DNA from: Chitinophagaceae bacterium
Lineage (GTDB): Bacteria > Bacteroidota > Bacteroidia > Chitinophagales > Chitinophagaceae
Length of the DNA stretch: 34,162 nt
Assembly (NCBI GenBank): GCA_028288595.1
Contig: JAQBNK010000109.1
Coordinates: forward strand, 1-34,162
Direction of reading: 5' to 3'
The notes beneath the pieces were generated by a model. That model did no database searches. It saw only the letters and a list, made by a program, of their open reading frames with translations, and had not been told where the DNA came from. Below are positions 23,656-32,076 of this stretch, piece by piece. A program made the translations under genes and the position numbers. Numbering within the stretch: position 1 is the first letter of the stretch; each line of letters opens with the position of its first letter.

Positions 23656-25209
23656 TTATTTGCTCGTCATTTTTATTACGGGGATGATCATTTCTTCCAT
23701 GCTTATTCCCCCGTGCTGAAAAGTATTCTTATAATAATTTACATAGTGATTATAATTGTTGGGGTAGCAGAGAAACCCATCTTCCTTCGCGAAAATAAAA
23801 GACGAGTTAACATTCGGCACCGGTAATCCTGCCTGTCTTGGATCCCGAAAAGCCAGAACCTCTTTGGGCTCATAATTTAAATTTCGCCCGTGTTTATACC
23901 GAAGATTGGCGGTCGTTTGTTTATCACCTATCACTTTATACGGGGTGTTTACTCTTACACTTCCGTGATCTGTCGCTAAAACAATATTGATTTTTTTATC
24001 AGCTATTTTTTTAAGGGCCTGGTTTAAAGGGCTATGCTCAAACCAGCTCCTGGTAATGCTTCTATAACTGATCTCATCAGATGCCAGCTCTTTTAAAACT
24101 TCTAATTCTGTTCTTGCATGACTAAGCATATCAACGAAATTGTAAACAATAATATTCAGATCGTTGCTTAGTAAATTATGAACATTGTTTACCAGGTGCT
24201 GCCCATCATGATGATGTAAAACTTTTGTAAAACTGTATTTGATATCTTCTCTTCTTAACCGAGCTAACTGCCCTTTAAAAAATTCTTCTTCAAATAAATT
24301 CTTTCCTCCTTCTTCATCATCGTTTTTCCATTGCACAGGAAACTTCTTTTCAATATCAACAGGTAATAAGCCGGCAAATATTGCATTGCGGCAATATTGC
24401 GTAGCAGTGGGGAGAATACTATAAAAACTTTCCTCTTCCAGTATTCTGAAATTTTCGGCAAACAAAGGTTGAATTGCTTTCCATTGATCGAAACGCAGGT
24501 TATCGATCACAATAAAAAATGTGGGAATGCCTTTTTCAATATGAGGTAATACTTTGTACTGGAACAACTGGTGACTCATAATAGGCGCTTCTGCACTTTT
24601 AGGATCTACCCACCCTGCATAATTTTTTGAAATAAATTTGAAGAATTCAGTATTCGCTTCCTGCTTTTGAGAGTTAAGAATTTCAATCATTTCCAGGCTA
24701 TCGGTCTTCTCCATTTCAAGTTCCCAGTAGACCAGTTTTTTATAAATATCCATCCACTCATTATAATCGGGATTACTGTTCAGGGCCATAAAAAGATTCC
24801 GGAATTGTTGCTGGTAAGCAGTTGTTGTTTTTTCAGAAACCAACCTTTTATTGTCAAGTTGTTTTTTTATACTAAGCCAAACCTGGTTGGGGTTAACAGG
24901 TTTTATCAGGTAATCGGTAATCTGGCTGCCGATTGCTTCATCCATTAAATTCTCAGTCTCATTTTTAGTAATAAGGATTACGGGCACCTGGCTCACTTCT
25001 TTAATCTTTGATAATGTTTCCAGTCCGCTAATTCCCGGCATAGATTCATCTAGCAGCACAATATCAACAGGATTTTCCTTTACATAATCGATTGCATCAA
25101 ATCCGTTCGTGAGTGTTTTTACTTCATATCCTTTCCCCTCTAAAAAAAGCTTTTGCGATTGAAGGCTTTCTATTTCGTCATCCACCCAGAGTATAATTGA
25201 TAATGCCAT
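23656..25209 (-). CDS. porX: PorX, PglZ-domain response regulator of type IX secretion
   Basis: The 517-residue protein joins an N-terminal receiver domain (acidic pocket DDE at 10-12, phosphoacceptor D54 in IVLLDESMPG, T81 in VILIT, K in DYLIKPVNP) to a linker and a C-terminal PglZ alkaline-phosphatase-like domain. The latter shows the metal/nucleophile elements FFIVIDNLRFDQW, ILPTATQYCRN, IVYNFVDMLSHAR and VLATDHGSVRV. In Porphyromonas and Flavobacterium PorX acts with PorY to control T9SS genes, and the PglZ domain has phosphodiesterase activity on oligonucleotides in recent work. No DNA-binding domain is present. It is divergent from the HD gene, their -7 boxes 19 bases apart. No porY is in the window. 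Confidence 0.95.
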   Translation of the reverse strand: MALSIILWVDDEIESLQSQKLFLEGKGYEVKTLTNGFDAIDYVKENPVDIVLLDESMPGISGLETLSKIKEVSQVPVILITKNETENLMDEAIGSQITDYLIKPVNPNQVWLSIKKQLDNKRLVSEKTTTAYQQQFRNLFMALNSNPDYNEWMDIYKKLVYWELEMEKTDSLEMIEILNSQKQEANTEFFKFISKNYAGWVDPKSAEAPIMSHQLFQYKVLPHIEKGIPTFFIVIDNLRFDQWKAIQPLFAENFRILEEESFYSILPTATQYCRNAIFAGLLPVDIEKKFPVQWKNDDEEGGKNLFEEEFFKGQLARLRREDIKYSFTKVLHHHDGQHLVNNVHNLLSNDLNIIVYNFVDMLSHARTELEVLKELASDEISYRSITRSWFEHSPLNQALKKIADKKINIVLATDHGSVRVNTPYKVIGDKQTTANLRYKHGRNLNYEPKEVLAFRDPRQAGLPVPNVNSSFIFAKEDGFLCYPNNYNHYVNYYKNTFQHGGISMEEMIIPVIKMTSK

Positions 25210-25249
25210 TCTTTTTTTAGTTTATGAGGTCAGTTGCAGGAAAAGATAT

Positions 25250-25257
25250 CAAATTTA
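25250..25257 (-). promoter_or_regulatory. TAnnTTTG -7 box of porX
   Basis: Minus strand TAAATTTG, perfect consensus, 40 bases before the ATG at 25209. Confidence 0.5.
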
Positions 25258-25276
25258 TCTAACCGGTTGCACAATG

Positions 25277-25284
25277 TACCTTTG
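25277..25284 (+). promoter_or_regulatory. TAnnTTTG -7 box of the HD phosphohydrolase gene
   Basis: TACCTTTG, perfect consensus, 41 bases before the ATG at 25326. It lies 19 bases from the opposing porX box, so the upstream elements of the two promoters must overlap. Confidence 0.5.
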
Positions 25285-25325
25285 TATATTAACTGGTAGT
25301 TTCATTTAACAAAGCGCCAACAAGT

Positions 25326-26543
25326 ATGCCATCAGTCACTAAGAGAAAGATTATCAACGACCCGGTGTATGGATTTATCACTATTCAACATCCGTTAATT
25401 TTTCAAATCGTTGAACATCCATTTTACCAACGGTTGAGAAGAATTAACCAGATGGCAATGGCACATCTTGTCTACCCGGGGGCTGTACATACCCGCTTGC
25501 ATCATTCTCTCGGAGCGTATCATCTCATGTGTAATGCAGTTACCGAACTGCGTGCGAAAGATGTAGAAATAACTACTGCCGAAGAGATTGCCGTTAAAGC
25601 TGCTATTTTATTACATGATGCAGGGCATGGCCCTTTTTCTCACGCACTGGAAGAAACGCTTATTCCTTCCGTACATCATGAAGAGTTGAGTTTACTGATA
25701 ATAGAAAAAATGAATCGTGAGTTGAATGGTGCACTGGGTCTTACACTATCCATTTTTAAAGGAGAATATAAAAAACATTTTCTTCATCAGCTCATTAGCG
25801 GGCAACTTGATATGGACCGGATGGATTATTTAATGAGGGATAGTTTTTTTACCGGGGTCTCCGAAGGTGTAATTGGTTACGATCGTATTTTAAAAATGCT
25901 TGTAGTACACAACCAGGAACTAATGGTTGAGGAAAAAGGAATTTATAGTGTTGAAAAATTTCTGGTGGCACGCAGGCAGATGTACTGGCAGGTGTACCTG
26001 CACAAAACTGTACTTGCAGCCGAGAAAATGCTGGTTAAAATAATTGAAAGAGCGAAATACCTCAATTCTATAAATGACAGGAACTTAAGTGCAGGCCCGG
26101 CTATTGATTTTTTTATTCAATCCTACGATGGGAAAATGACCAATCAGTCACTTGAATGGTTTTGTGCAATGGATGATACAGACATCACTTTTGCCATTAA
26201 AACGTGGAGGCACCATCCAGATAAGGTCCTTTCTCTTTTGTGTGATGGATTGTTAAACCGGCGCCTATTAAAATGTGATTTGAGAAGTACAGCTTTTACT
26301 TCTGAAGAACTGGCAACAAAACGGCAGCAAACGGCAGCATCTCTTAAATTATCAACTGAAGAAGCACAATATTTCGTTTTCACCGGCGAGGCCAGCAATA
26401 CCACCTACAAAATAGCTGATGAGAATATTAAAATTTTATTTAAAAACGGGGCTGTCACGGATATTTCCCATGTCGATAACCCACTCATACACCAAACTAT
26501 TTCAGCCCCTGTAAAAAAGTTCTACATTTGTTCATTCAATTAA
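25326..26543 (+). CDS. HD-superfamily phosphohydrolase (SAMHD1/dGTPase-like)
   Basis: The 405-residue protein begins with the family's IINDPVYGFITIQHP segment and carries the HD metal-site residues: RLHHSLGAYHLM (first H), LLHDAGHGPFSHALE (HD motif), SVHHEELS (further H), and SGQLDMDRMDYLMRDSFFTG (D). Members are dNTP triphosphohydrolases or related nucleotide phosphohydrolases; this branch is common next to lpxD in Bacteroidota as I recall, with no proven reason. Residues after the HD core (about 250-405) are variable. Start 25326 gives the canonical N-terminus. A 97-base gap with no clear box separates it from lpxD, so it may lead the lpx transcript. Confidence 0.88.
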   Translation: MPSVTKRKIINDPVYGFITIQHPLIFQIVEHPFYQRLRRINQMAMAHLVYPGAVHTRLHHSLGAYHLMCNAVTELRAKDVEITTAEEIAVKAAILLHDAGHGPFSHALEETLIPSVHHEELSLLIIEKMNRELNGALGLTLSIFKGEYKKHFLHQLISGQLDMDRMDYLMRDSFFTGVSEGVIGYDRILKMLVVHNQELMVEEKGIYSVEKFLVARRQMYWQVYLHKTVLAAEKMLVKIIERAKYLNSINDRNLSAGPAIDFFIQSYDGKMTNQSLEWFCAMDDTDITFAIKTWRHHPDKVLSLLCDGLLNRRLLKCDLRSTAFTSEELATKRQQTAASLKLSTEEAQYFVFTGEASNTTYKIADENIKILFKNGAVTDISHVDNPLIHQTISAPVKKFYICSFN

Positions 26544-26640
26544 AAGACCGGAAGGACGTCGTTAAACCCTTTAACAGAAAGGTTGTCCAACGTACTAATG
26601 ACTACTAAATGAACGTTTTGTTATAACTATATTATCATTT

Positions 26641-27696
26641 ATGCAATTTACTGCTGCCGAGATAGCAATGTTAGTGAAAGGAAATGTGGAAGGTGATGCC
26701 GGCGCATCTGTAAATTCTTTTGGGAAAATTGAAGAGGCCACCAAGGGGCAACTATCCTTTTTAGCCAATCCTAAATACGAGGATTATTTATACACGACTA
26801 GTGCTTCAATCATTATTATTAATTCTAACCTGGAATTAAGGCAACCGGTTGGTTCCACACTTGTGAGGGTAAAAGATGCTTATTCAGCATTCGCTATTTT
26901 ACTGCAGAAGTACCAGGAAATAGAAAGAGAACAATTAAGCGGCATCCAGGAACCAAGTTATATTTCAAAATCCGCTAAACTGGGTGAGCATGTTTTTGTT
27001 GCTGCCTTTGCTTATATCAGCGACAATGCCGTAATTGGTAATAATGTTAAACTTTATCCGGGGGTTTTTATTGGAAATGATGTTGTTATTGGAGACAACA
27101 CAATCTTACATCCCGGGGTAAAAATATATCATGATTGTATCGTTGGTAAAAATGTAACCATTCATGCAGGCAGTGTGGTTGGTGGTGATGGCTTCGGCTT
27201 CGCCCCGCAGACCGATGGCAGCTTTAAAAAAGTACCCCAGATTGGAAACGTAATAATCGAAGACTTTGTCGAAATCGGCTCAAATGCTGCGATCGACAGG
27301 GCAACAATTGGTTCAACCTTAATTAAATCAGGAGCTAAGCTCGATAACCTGATACAGGTTGCGCATAATGTTGAAGTAGGAACCAATACCGTTATCGCGG
27401 CCCAGGCCGGCGTTAGCGGCAGTACTAAAATTGGAAATAATGTAATGATCGGGGGGCAGGCGGGAATCGTTGGTCATATTCAAATTGCCGATGGCAGCAG
27501 GATCAATGCTCAAAGCGGGGTAAGCAAATCAATTAAATCTCCTAATACAACCGTCACCGGTACGCCTGCGTTTGATTATGCCAGCGCTTTAAGGAGCCAG
27601 GCGCTTGCACGTAATCTCCCTGAAGTGGAAAAGCGGATATCTCAGCTTGAGGAACTGGTTAAACAGTTGATGGCAGAGAAAGTGCCTGTTGAGTAA
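26641..27696 (+). CDS. lpxD: UDP-3-O-(3-hydroxyacyl)glucosamine N-acyltransferase
   Basis: The 351-residue trimeric enzyme adds the second 3-hydroxyacyl chain to UDP-3-O-acyl-glucosamine, third step of lipid A synthesis, in the cytosol. The N-terminal uridine-binding domain (about 1-100, with GQLSFLANPKYEDYLYTT) precedes a long left-handed beta helix of hexapeptide repeats (IGNNVKLYPGVFIGNDVVIG). The catalytic histidine is expected in NVTIHAGSVVGGDGFGFAP or the later AHNVEVG segment. A C-terminal helix (ISQLEELVKQLMAEK) closes the trimer. Followed, after a heptad-built hairpin, by lpxC-fabZ. Confidence 0.95.
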   Translation: MQFTAAEIAMLVKGNVEGDAGASVNSFGKIEEATKGQLSFLANPKYEDYLYTTSASIIIINSNLELRQPVGSTLVRVKDAYSAFAILLQKYQEIEREQLSGIQEPSYISKSAKLGEHVFVAAFAYISDNAVIGNNVKLYPGVFIGNDVVIGDNTILHPGVKIYHDCIVGKNVTIHAGSVVGGDGFGFAPQTDGSFKKVPQIGNVIIEDFVEIGSNAAIDRATIGSTLIKSGAKLDNLIQVAHNVEVGTNTVIAAQAGVSGSTKIGNNVMIGGQAGIVGHIQIADGSRINAQSGVSKSIKSPNTTVTGTPAFDYASALRSQALARNLPEVEKRISQLEELVKQLMAEKVPVE

Positions 27697-27714
27697 TAAA
27701 AAATAAATTCAAAA

Positions 27715-27772
27715 AGAAAAGTCAAAAGTCAAAAAACGGCAGAGTTCTGCTTTTTGACTTTTGACTTTTCTT
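27715..27772. repeat. Perfect heptad-built hairpin between lpxD and lpxC-fabZ
   Basis: Left arm 27715-27736 is AAGAAAA then GTCAAAA twice with a final A; right arm 27751-27772 is its exact reverse complement over 22 bases. An inner GCAGA/TCTGC pair extends the fold. It lies between the lpxD stop and a likely -7 box (TACTTTTA, 27781-27788) of lpxC-fabZ. Confidence 0.9.
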
Positions 27773-27795
27773 TTTTGACTTACTTTTACGCCCTT

Positions 27796-29214
27796 ATGCA
27801 ACGCATGAACGACAGCGAACCTTGTTTTCAGCATACGATCAAGGAAGAAATAAGTATCACCGGAACGGGCATTCACACAGGTAAAACTGTTACGATGAAA
27901 TTGAAGCCTGCTGGTTCCAATACCGGTATCAATTTTCAGCGGGTGGACTTGCCCGGCCAGCCAGTAGTAAAAGCAGATGTAGACAATGTTATTGAAACTA
28001 ACCGTAGTACAACTATCGAAGCTAACGGAGCAAGAGTTAGTACAATTGAACATTTGATGGCATCGCTGGTGGGAATGGAAATCGATAATCTTTTGATCGA
28101 GATCAATGCTGAAGAAGTGCCTATTCTTGATGGAAGCGCTCAGCCTTTTGTAGAAGCGCTGGAGAAAGTGGGTGTGCAACAGCAGAATTCACCCAAAATC
28201 TATTATTCGCTGGATCAGAATATTACTTTTTCAGATGAGGTGAATAAAGTAGAAATGGTAGCATTGCCTTATAACAGTTACCGCATTAATACACTGATAG
28301 ATTTTAATTCCCAGGTCCTTGGAACACAGCATGCGGCTCTAAAAAATATAAAAGATTTCAATAAGCAGGTAGCATCCTGCAGAACGTTTTGCTTTTTTCA
28401 TGAGCTTGAATTTTTATATTCTAACAATCTTATTAAAGGCGGTGATATTAATAATGCTATTGTAGTGGTGGATAAGCCTGTAACAGATGAACAGGTACAA
28501 AGAATTTCCAAAGTATTTAATAAGCATGATGTTCAGGTAAGTGAGCAGGGTATATTGAATAATCTTCAGCTGCGTTTCCCCAATGAACCTGCAAGACATA
28601 AATTACTGGATGTGGTTGGAGACCTTGCATTAGTGGGTTATCCTTTTAAGGCTCACATTATCGCTAACCGGCCGGGCCATGCTTCGAATATTAAGTTTGC
28701 GAAAAAGATAAAAGAACACATTAAGAAGAACAAAGGCAAACATGATGTCCCGAAGTACAACCCATCCCAGGTACCCTTTTTAGATATTCATGCAATTGAG
28801 CGAATTCTTCCGCATCGTTACCCGTTCCTGATGGTTGATAAGGTAGTTGAGATGACGGATAAATATGTAATCGCCATCAAAAACGTTACTTATAATGAAC
28901 CATATTTTGTGGGACATTTTCCCGGTAATTGTGTAATGCCGGGAGTATTGCAGGTTGAGGCGCTGGCGCAGGCGGGAGGATTGCTGGCCATACCACGGGA
29001 TACTGAGGATAAATATGATACTTATTTTCTTAAGATAGAAAACTGTAAATTCAAACATAAGGTTGTACCTGGAGATACATTAATTCTTAAAATGGAATTG
29101 CTGAGTCCTATCAGGAGAGGGATTTGCGAAATGAAAGGGACTATATTTATTGGTAATACCCTGGTTACTGAAGCAGTTCTCGTTGCACAAATTGTAAAAC
29201 GACCTAAAGAATAA
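27796..29214 (+). CDS. lpxC/fabZ: Bifunctional LpxC deacetylase / FabZ dehydratase
   Basis: The 472-residue fusion is characteristic of Bacteroidota. Residues 1 to about 310 are LpxC, the zinc UDP-3-O-acyl-GlcNAc deacetylase that commits to lipid A: zinc ligands H86 (TIEHLMAS), H268 and D272 (HKLLD), catalytic H295 (RPGHASN), and LDGSAQPFVEAL. Residues from about 325 are FabZ, the 3-hydroxyacyl-ACP dehydratase, with H340 in LPHRYPFLMVDKV and E388 in PGVLQVEALAQAGG. Joining them couples two enzymes that compete for 3-hydroxyacyl-ACP. I chose ATG 27796: the longer frame (27754) is hairpin repeat sequence. TACTTTTA (27781-27788), a one-mismatch -7 box, is 7 bases upstream. lpxA begins two bases after the stop. 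Confidence 0.96.
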   Translation: MQRMNDSEPCFQHTIKEEISITGTGIHTGKTVTMKLKPAGSNTGINFQRVDLPGQPVVKADVDNVIETNRSTTIEANGARVSTIEHLMASLVGMEIDNLLIEINAEEVPILDGSAQPFVEALEKVGVQQQNSPKIYYSLDQNITFSDEVNKVEMVALPYNSYRINTLIDFNSQVLGTQHAALKNIKDFNKQVASCRTFCFFHELEFLYSNNLIKGGDINNAIVVVDKPVTDEQVQRISKVFNKHDVQVSEQGILNNLQLRFPNEPARHKLLDVVGDLALVGYPFKAHIIANRPGHASNIKFAKKIKEHIKKNKGKHDVPKYNPSQVPFLDIHAIERILPHRYPFLMVDKVVEMTDKYVIAIKNVTYNEPYFVGHFPGNCVMPGVLQVEALAQAGGLLAIPRDTEDKYDTYFLKIENCKFKHKVVPGDTLILKMELLSPIRRGICEMKGTIFIGNTLVTEAVLVAQIVKRPKE

Positions 29215-29216
29215 GC

Positions 29217-30023
29217 ATGATCAGTCCGTTAGCTCATATTGATCCCAAAGCGAAACTTGGAAACAATGTAATTATAGATCCGTTTGCGGTTATACATGCT
29301 AACGTTGCGATTGGCGACAATACACATGTAATGTCGAACGTGGTGATATTTGAAAATTCAACTATCGGTAAAAATTGTAAAATATTTCCCGGGGCAGTTA
29401 TCGGTGCGATTCCGCAGGATTTAAAATTCGCAGGAGAAGAAACCACAGCAGAAATAGGCGATAATACAACCATTCGGGAATTTGTTACTATCAACAGGGG
29501 AACAAAAGATAAATGGAAAACTGTAATTGGAAATAATTGCCTCCTCATGGCGTATGCACATGTGGCGCATGATTGTACTGTTGGTAATTCTGTGATATTA
29601 GCGAATGGGGTTCAGCTTGCAGGTCATGTTGAAATATTCGATCATGCCATATTAGGCGGGTTGGCAGGTGCACATCAATTTACACGTATCGGCGCCCACT
29701 GTTATGTAGCCGGGCATACAGTAATCCGGAAAGATGTACCGCCATATGTAAAAGCGGCGAGAGAGCCGATGAGTTTTGTTGGAGTTAACCTGGTAGGTTT
29801 ACAACGTTCGCAGTTTGCTAAAGACACGATTGATGAAATCGCGTCAATTTATCATACACTTTTTGTTGAAAAAAATACTACTTCAGCAGCAATCGCTAAA
29901 ATAGAAGAAAGTTTTGCTGACACTAAAATCAGGCAAAATATTCTTGGTTTCGTGAAGGGTTCTAAAATCGGTATCATCAAACGTCCTTCTAAAGCCAATG
30001 AACATGAGGATATCAGTTTCTGA
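29217..30023 (+). CDS. lpxA: UDP-N-acetylglucosamine acyltransferase
   Basis: The 268-residue left-handed beta-helix trimer performs the first lipid A step, O-acylation of UDP-GlcNAc. It starts MISPLAHIDPKAKLG, shows hexapeptide repeats (IGDNTHVMSNVVI), the catalytic region LLMAYAHVAHDCTVGNSVI with the active-site histidine, and the C-terminal helical segment from VNLVGLQRSQFAKDTI. Length is normal. It begins 2 bases after lpxC-fabZ and overlaps the ABC ATPase start by 26 bases, so all three are likely co-translated. lpxB is not in this window. Confidence 0.96.
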   Translation: MISPLAHIDPKAKLGNNVIIDPFAVIHANVAIGDNTHVMSNVVIFENSTIGKNCKIFPGAVIGAIPQDLKFAGEETTAEIGDNTTIREFVTINRGTKDKWKTVIGNNCLLMAYAHVAHDCTVGNSVILANGVQLAGHVEIFDHAILGGLAGAHQFTRIGAHCYVAGHTVIRKDVPPYVKAAREPMSFVGVNLVGLQRSQFAKDTIDEIASIYHTLFVEKNTTSAAIAKIEESFADTKIRQNILGFVKGSKIGIIKRPSKANEHEDISF

Positions 30024-30618
30024 TGCGGGCAAAAGATTTAACCGCGACTGGATCTTCAGAAATTTTACTTACCAATTTGAAAGCGCAAACGCCTATGCTA
30101 TTACCGGTCCAAACGGCAGCGGTAAAAGTACCTTGCTGCAGGTATTATCGGGAAGCATGCAATTGAGTAGTGGTAGTATTAACTGGCAAAATAATATTGA
30201 TGTCGATGCAGATTCAGTGTTTAATTCAATTGCAATCGCAGCCCCTTATCTCGAGGTTGTTGAAGAAATGACCGCTGTTGAATTTTTAAAATTTCATTCT
30301 TCTTTCAAACCTATGTTGCCAGGTATTTCTATAGGAGAAATATTATCAATTACCGGGTTAGAAAAAGCAGCAGAAAAACAGATCCGTTATTACAGCAGCG
30401 GAATGAAACAGCGAATCAAATTAGCGCAAGCCATTTTTTCTGATGTTGCTATTCTTTTACTGGATGAACCTTGCACTAACCTTGATACTACGGGTTATGA
30501 TCTTTATCATCAGTTAATAGAATCTTACTGCAAAAACCGGATGATTATTGTAAGCAGTAACGATGTAAATGAATTTCCTTTTTGTAAGGAGAAGATTTTG
30601 ATTACCGACTATAAATAA
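29998..30618 (+). CDS. ABC transporter ATP-binding protein, stand-alone
   Basis: The 206-residue single nucleotide-binding domain has Walker A GPNGSGKSTLL (about 38-45), the signature YSSGMKQRIKLAQAI, Walker B VAILLLDEPCTNLDTTGYD, and the switch region SSNDVNEF in place of the usual histidine-loop HD sequence (no H is seen there). The Q loop near APYLEVVEEMTAVEF is present. It resembles small export-type ATPases such as those of ABC-2 or CcmA systems. No permease follows: the next gene is convergent alanine dehydrogenase, so the partner is elsewhere. The start overlaps lpxA, which suggests an envelope role, as inference. Confidence 0.88.
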   Translation: MNMRISVSDAGKRFNRDWIFRNFTYQFESANAYAITGPNGSGKSTLLQVLSGSMQLSSGSINWQNNIDVDADSVFNSIAIAAPYLEVVEEMTAVEFLKFHSSFKPMLPGISIGEILSITGLEKAAEKQIRYYSSGMKQRIKLAQAIFSDVAILLLDEPCTNLDTTGYDLYHQLIESYCKNRMIIVSSNDVNEFPFCKEKILITDYK

Positions 30619-30640
30619 TTACACGCGAATTTTATTTTAC

Positions 30641-30685
30641 CACATAGGCACATAGAAACATAGGGATATTCTATGTGCCTATGTG
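30641..30685. repeat. Perfect 17-bp inverted repeat between ABC ATPase and ald
   Basis: CACATAGGCACATAGAA (30641-30657) has an exact reverse complement at 30669-30685 around an 11-base loop. The arms reiterate CACATAG, a heptamer (spaced by GG in the first). T-rich sequence follows the right arm (30692-30697) and T-runs precede the left, consistent with a bidirectional terminator in this convergent gap. Confidence 0.9.
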
Positions 30686-30694
30686 ATAACTTTT

Positions 30695-31903
30695 TTATCT
30701 CCGGCTGGCGATCAATAAATTAAGATCTGTGTATTTCAGATCAAAACGCTGGCTGATATAAAAATTGGTGAGATGGCCTTTGTATAAATATATCCCGTGT
30801 CGCAAGTTGAAGTGGTGCCATACCATTTCATCAAAACCGCCGGCATCACTGGCTTCCAGGAGTAATGGCATTAAAACATTGCTTACTGCATGGCTCGCTG
30901 TTCTTGCAAAACCGCTAGGGATATTAGGAACACCATAGTGAATTACACCATGTTTTACAATCACTGGTTTTTCATGTGTAGTGATCTCAGAAGTTTCGAA
31001 GCAGCCACCGCGATCAATGCTAACATCAATCACAACACTTCCCGGCCGCATATTCATTACCATTTCTTCTGTTACTACAATCGGGCTTCTTCCGCTTTCA
31101 TTGCTGAGCGCACCAACAGCTACCTCGCAGGTTTTTAATTGTTTTCCCAGAATGCCCGGTTCAATAACACTGGTCCACACACGTACACCTAAATTGTTTT
31201 GTAATCTTTTTAAACGATACACGTTGTTATCAAAAACTTTTACTGATGCACCCAGCGCCATTGCAGTTCTGCAGGCAAATTCACCTACGACACCGGCGCC
31301 GATAATAATTACTTTGGTAGGAGGGATACCGCTGATGCCACCAAGCAAAACACCTTTTCCATTATTCGCACTGTCAAGATATTTTGCTGCTATCAGCATA
31401 ACGGCACTTCCTGCAATTTCACTCATGCTGCGAACTATGGGATAAGTACCGCTATCATCTTTTAAATTTTCGAAGCTTAATGCAGTGATTCTTTTTTGCA
31501 TCATCTTTTCGATGCATTCTTTCTTTAAAAGAGAAAGATGGATAGGTGAAATGATCGTCTGATTTAATTGCAAATGCGATACATCATCTTCTACAACAGG
31601 GGCACTTTTGATAATGATCGGGGCTTTATAAACATCGGCTTTATCATAAGCGATCCTGGCACCGGCCTCACTAAAGTCTTTGTCGGAATATTTACTTCCT
31701 TCGCCGGCTTTGGTTTCTATTATTACTTCATGACCATTATTAACCAGTACAGCAACAGCTTCCGGGATGAGCGCAATGCGATTTTCCTGCAACGAGGTTT
31801 CTTTTGGGATTCCGATCATTAACCTGGCACCCTGCGGTTTAATATCCAGTGTTTCTTCAAGTGTCTCGTAACTGAATGCGGGGCTGATAACAGGTCTTGC
31901 CAT
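30695..31903 (-). CDS. ald: Alanine dehydrogenase (AlaDH/PNT family)
   Basis: The 402-residue protein follows the alanine dehydrogenase/transhydrogenase-alpha pattern: IGIPKETSLQENRIALIPEA at the N-terminal domain, SPIHLSLLKKECIEKMM, the glycine-rich NAD site VIIIGAGVVGEFACRTAMALG, SVVIDVSIDRGGCFETSE, and FARTASHAVSNVLMPLL. It catalyses reversible oxidative deamination of L-alanine to pyruvate and ammonium with NAD. About 28 residues precede the usual start (MIGIPKE): an N-terminal extension (RPVISPAFSYETLEETLDI) that seems common in Bacteroidota members. An AAGGA is found 7-11 bases before the ATG. The C-terminal tail beyond LEASDAGG is longer than in Bacillus Ald. Confidence 0.9.
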   Translation of the reverse strand: MARPVISPAFSYETLEETLDIKPQGARLMIGIPKETSLQENRIALIPEAVAVLVNNGHEVIIETKAGEGSKYSDKDFSEAGARIAYDKADVYKAPIIIKSAPVVEDDVSHLQLNQTIISPIHLSLLKKECIEKMMQKRITALSFENLKDDSGTYPIVRSMSEIAGSAVMLIAAKYLDSANNGKGVLLGGISGIPPTKVIIIGAGVVGEFACRTAMALGASVKVFDNNVYRLKRLQNNLGVRVWTSVIEPGILGKQLKTCEVAVGALSNESGRSPIVVTEEMVMNMRPGSVVIDVSIDRGGCFETSEITTHEKPVIVKHGVIHYGVPNIPSGFARTASHAVSNVLMPLLLEASDAGGFDEMVWHHFNLRHGIYLYKGHLTNFYISQRFDLKYTDLNLLIASRR

Positions 31904-32010
31904 AATCGAATCCTTATTTAACGGTAGAGAATTAAAATTAATTTAAATTTTTGAGGTTTTGGTAAGGTTGAAGAATGGGATTGTAACCCTGAAGCCCCAA
32001 TGTTACAGAG

Positions 32011-32061
32011 TACCACAGAGATACCGCGCATTCTTTCTGCCATAAATTGTCTCTGTGGTTA
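32011..32061. repeat. Inverted repeat between tsaE and ald
   Basis: ACCACAGAGA (32012-32021) pairs exactly with TCTCTGTGGT (32050-32059); flanking T/A positions extend it. The arm begins ACCAC, like the hairpins at 23396 (ACCACGAAG) and near 30639 (ACCACATAG). Confidence 0.8.
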
Positions 32062-32076
32062 TAAATCTGAACCTGG

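Noticed and set aside
30981-31445. 154-residue ORF antisense to alanine dehydrogenase
   Set aside because: Threonine/proline/isoleucine-rich shadow frame opposite a well-conserved enzyme.
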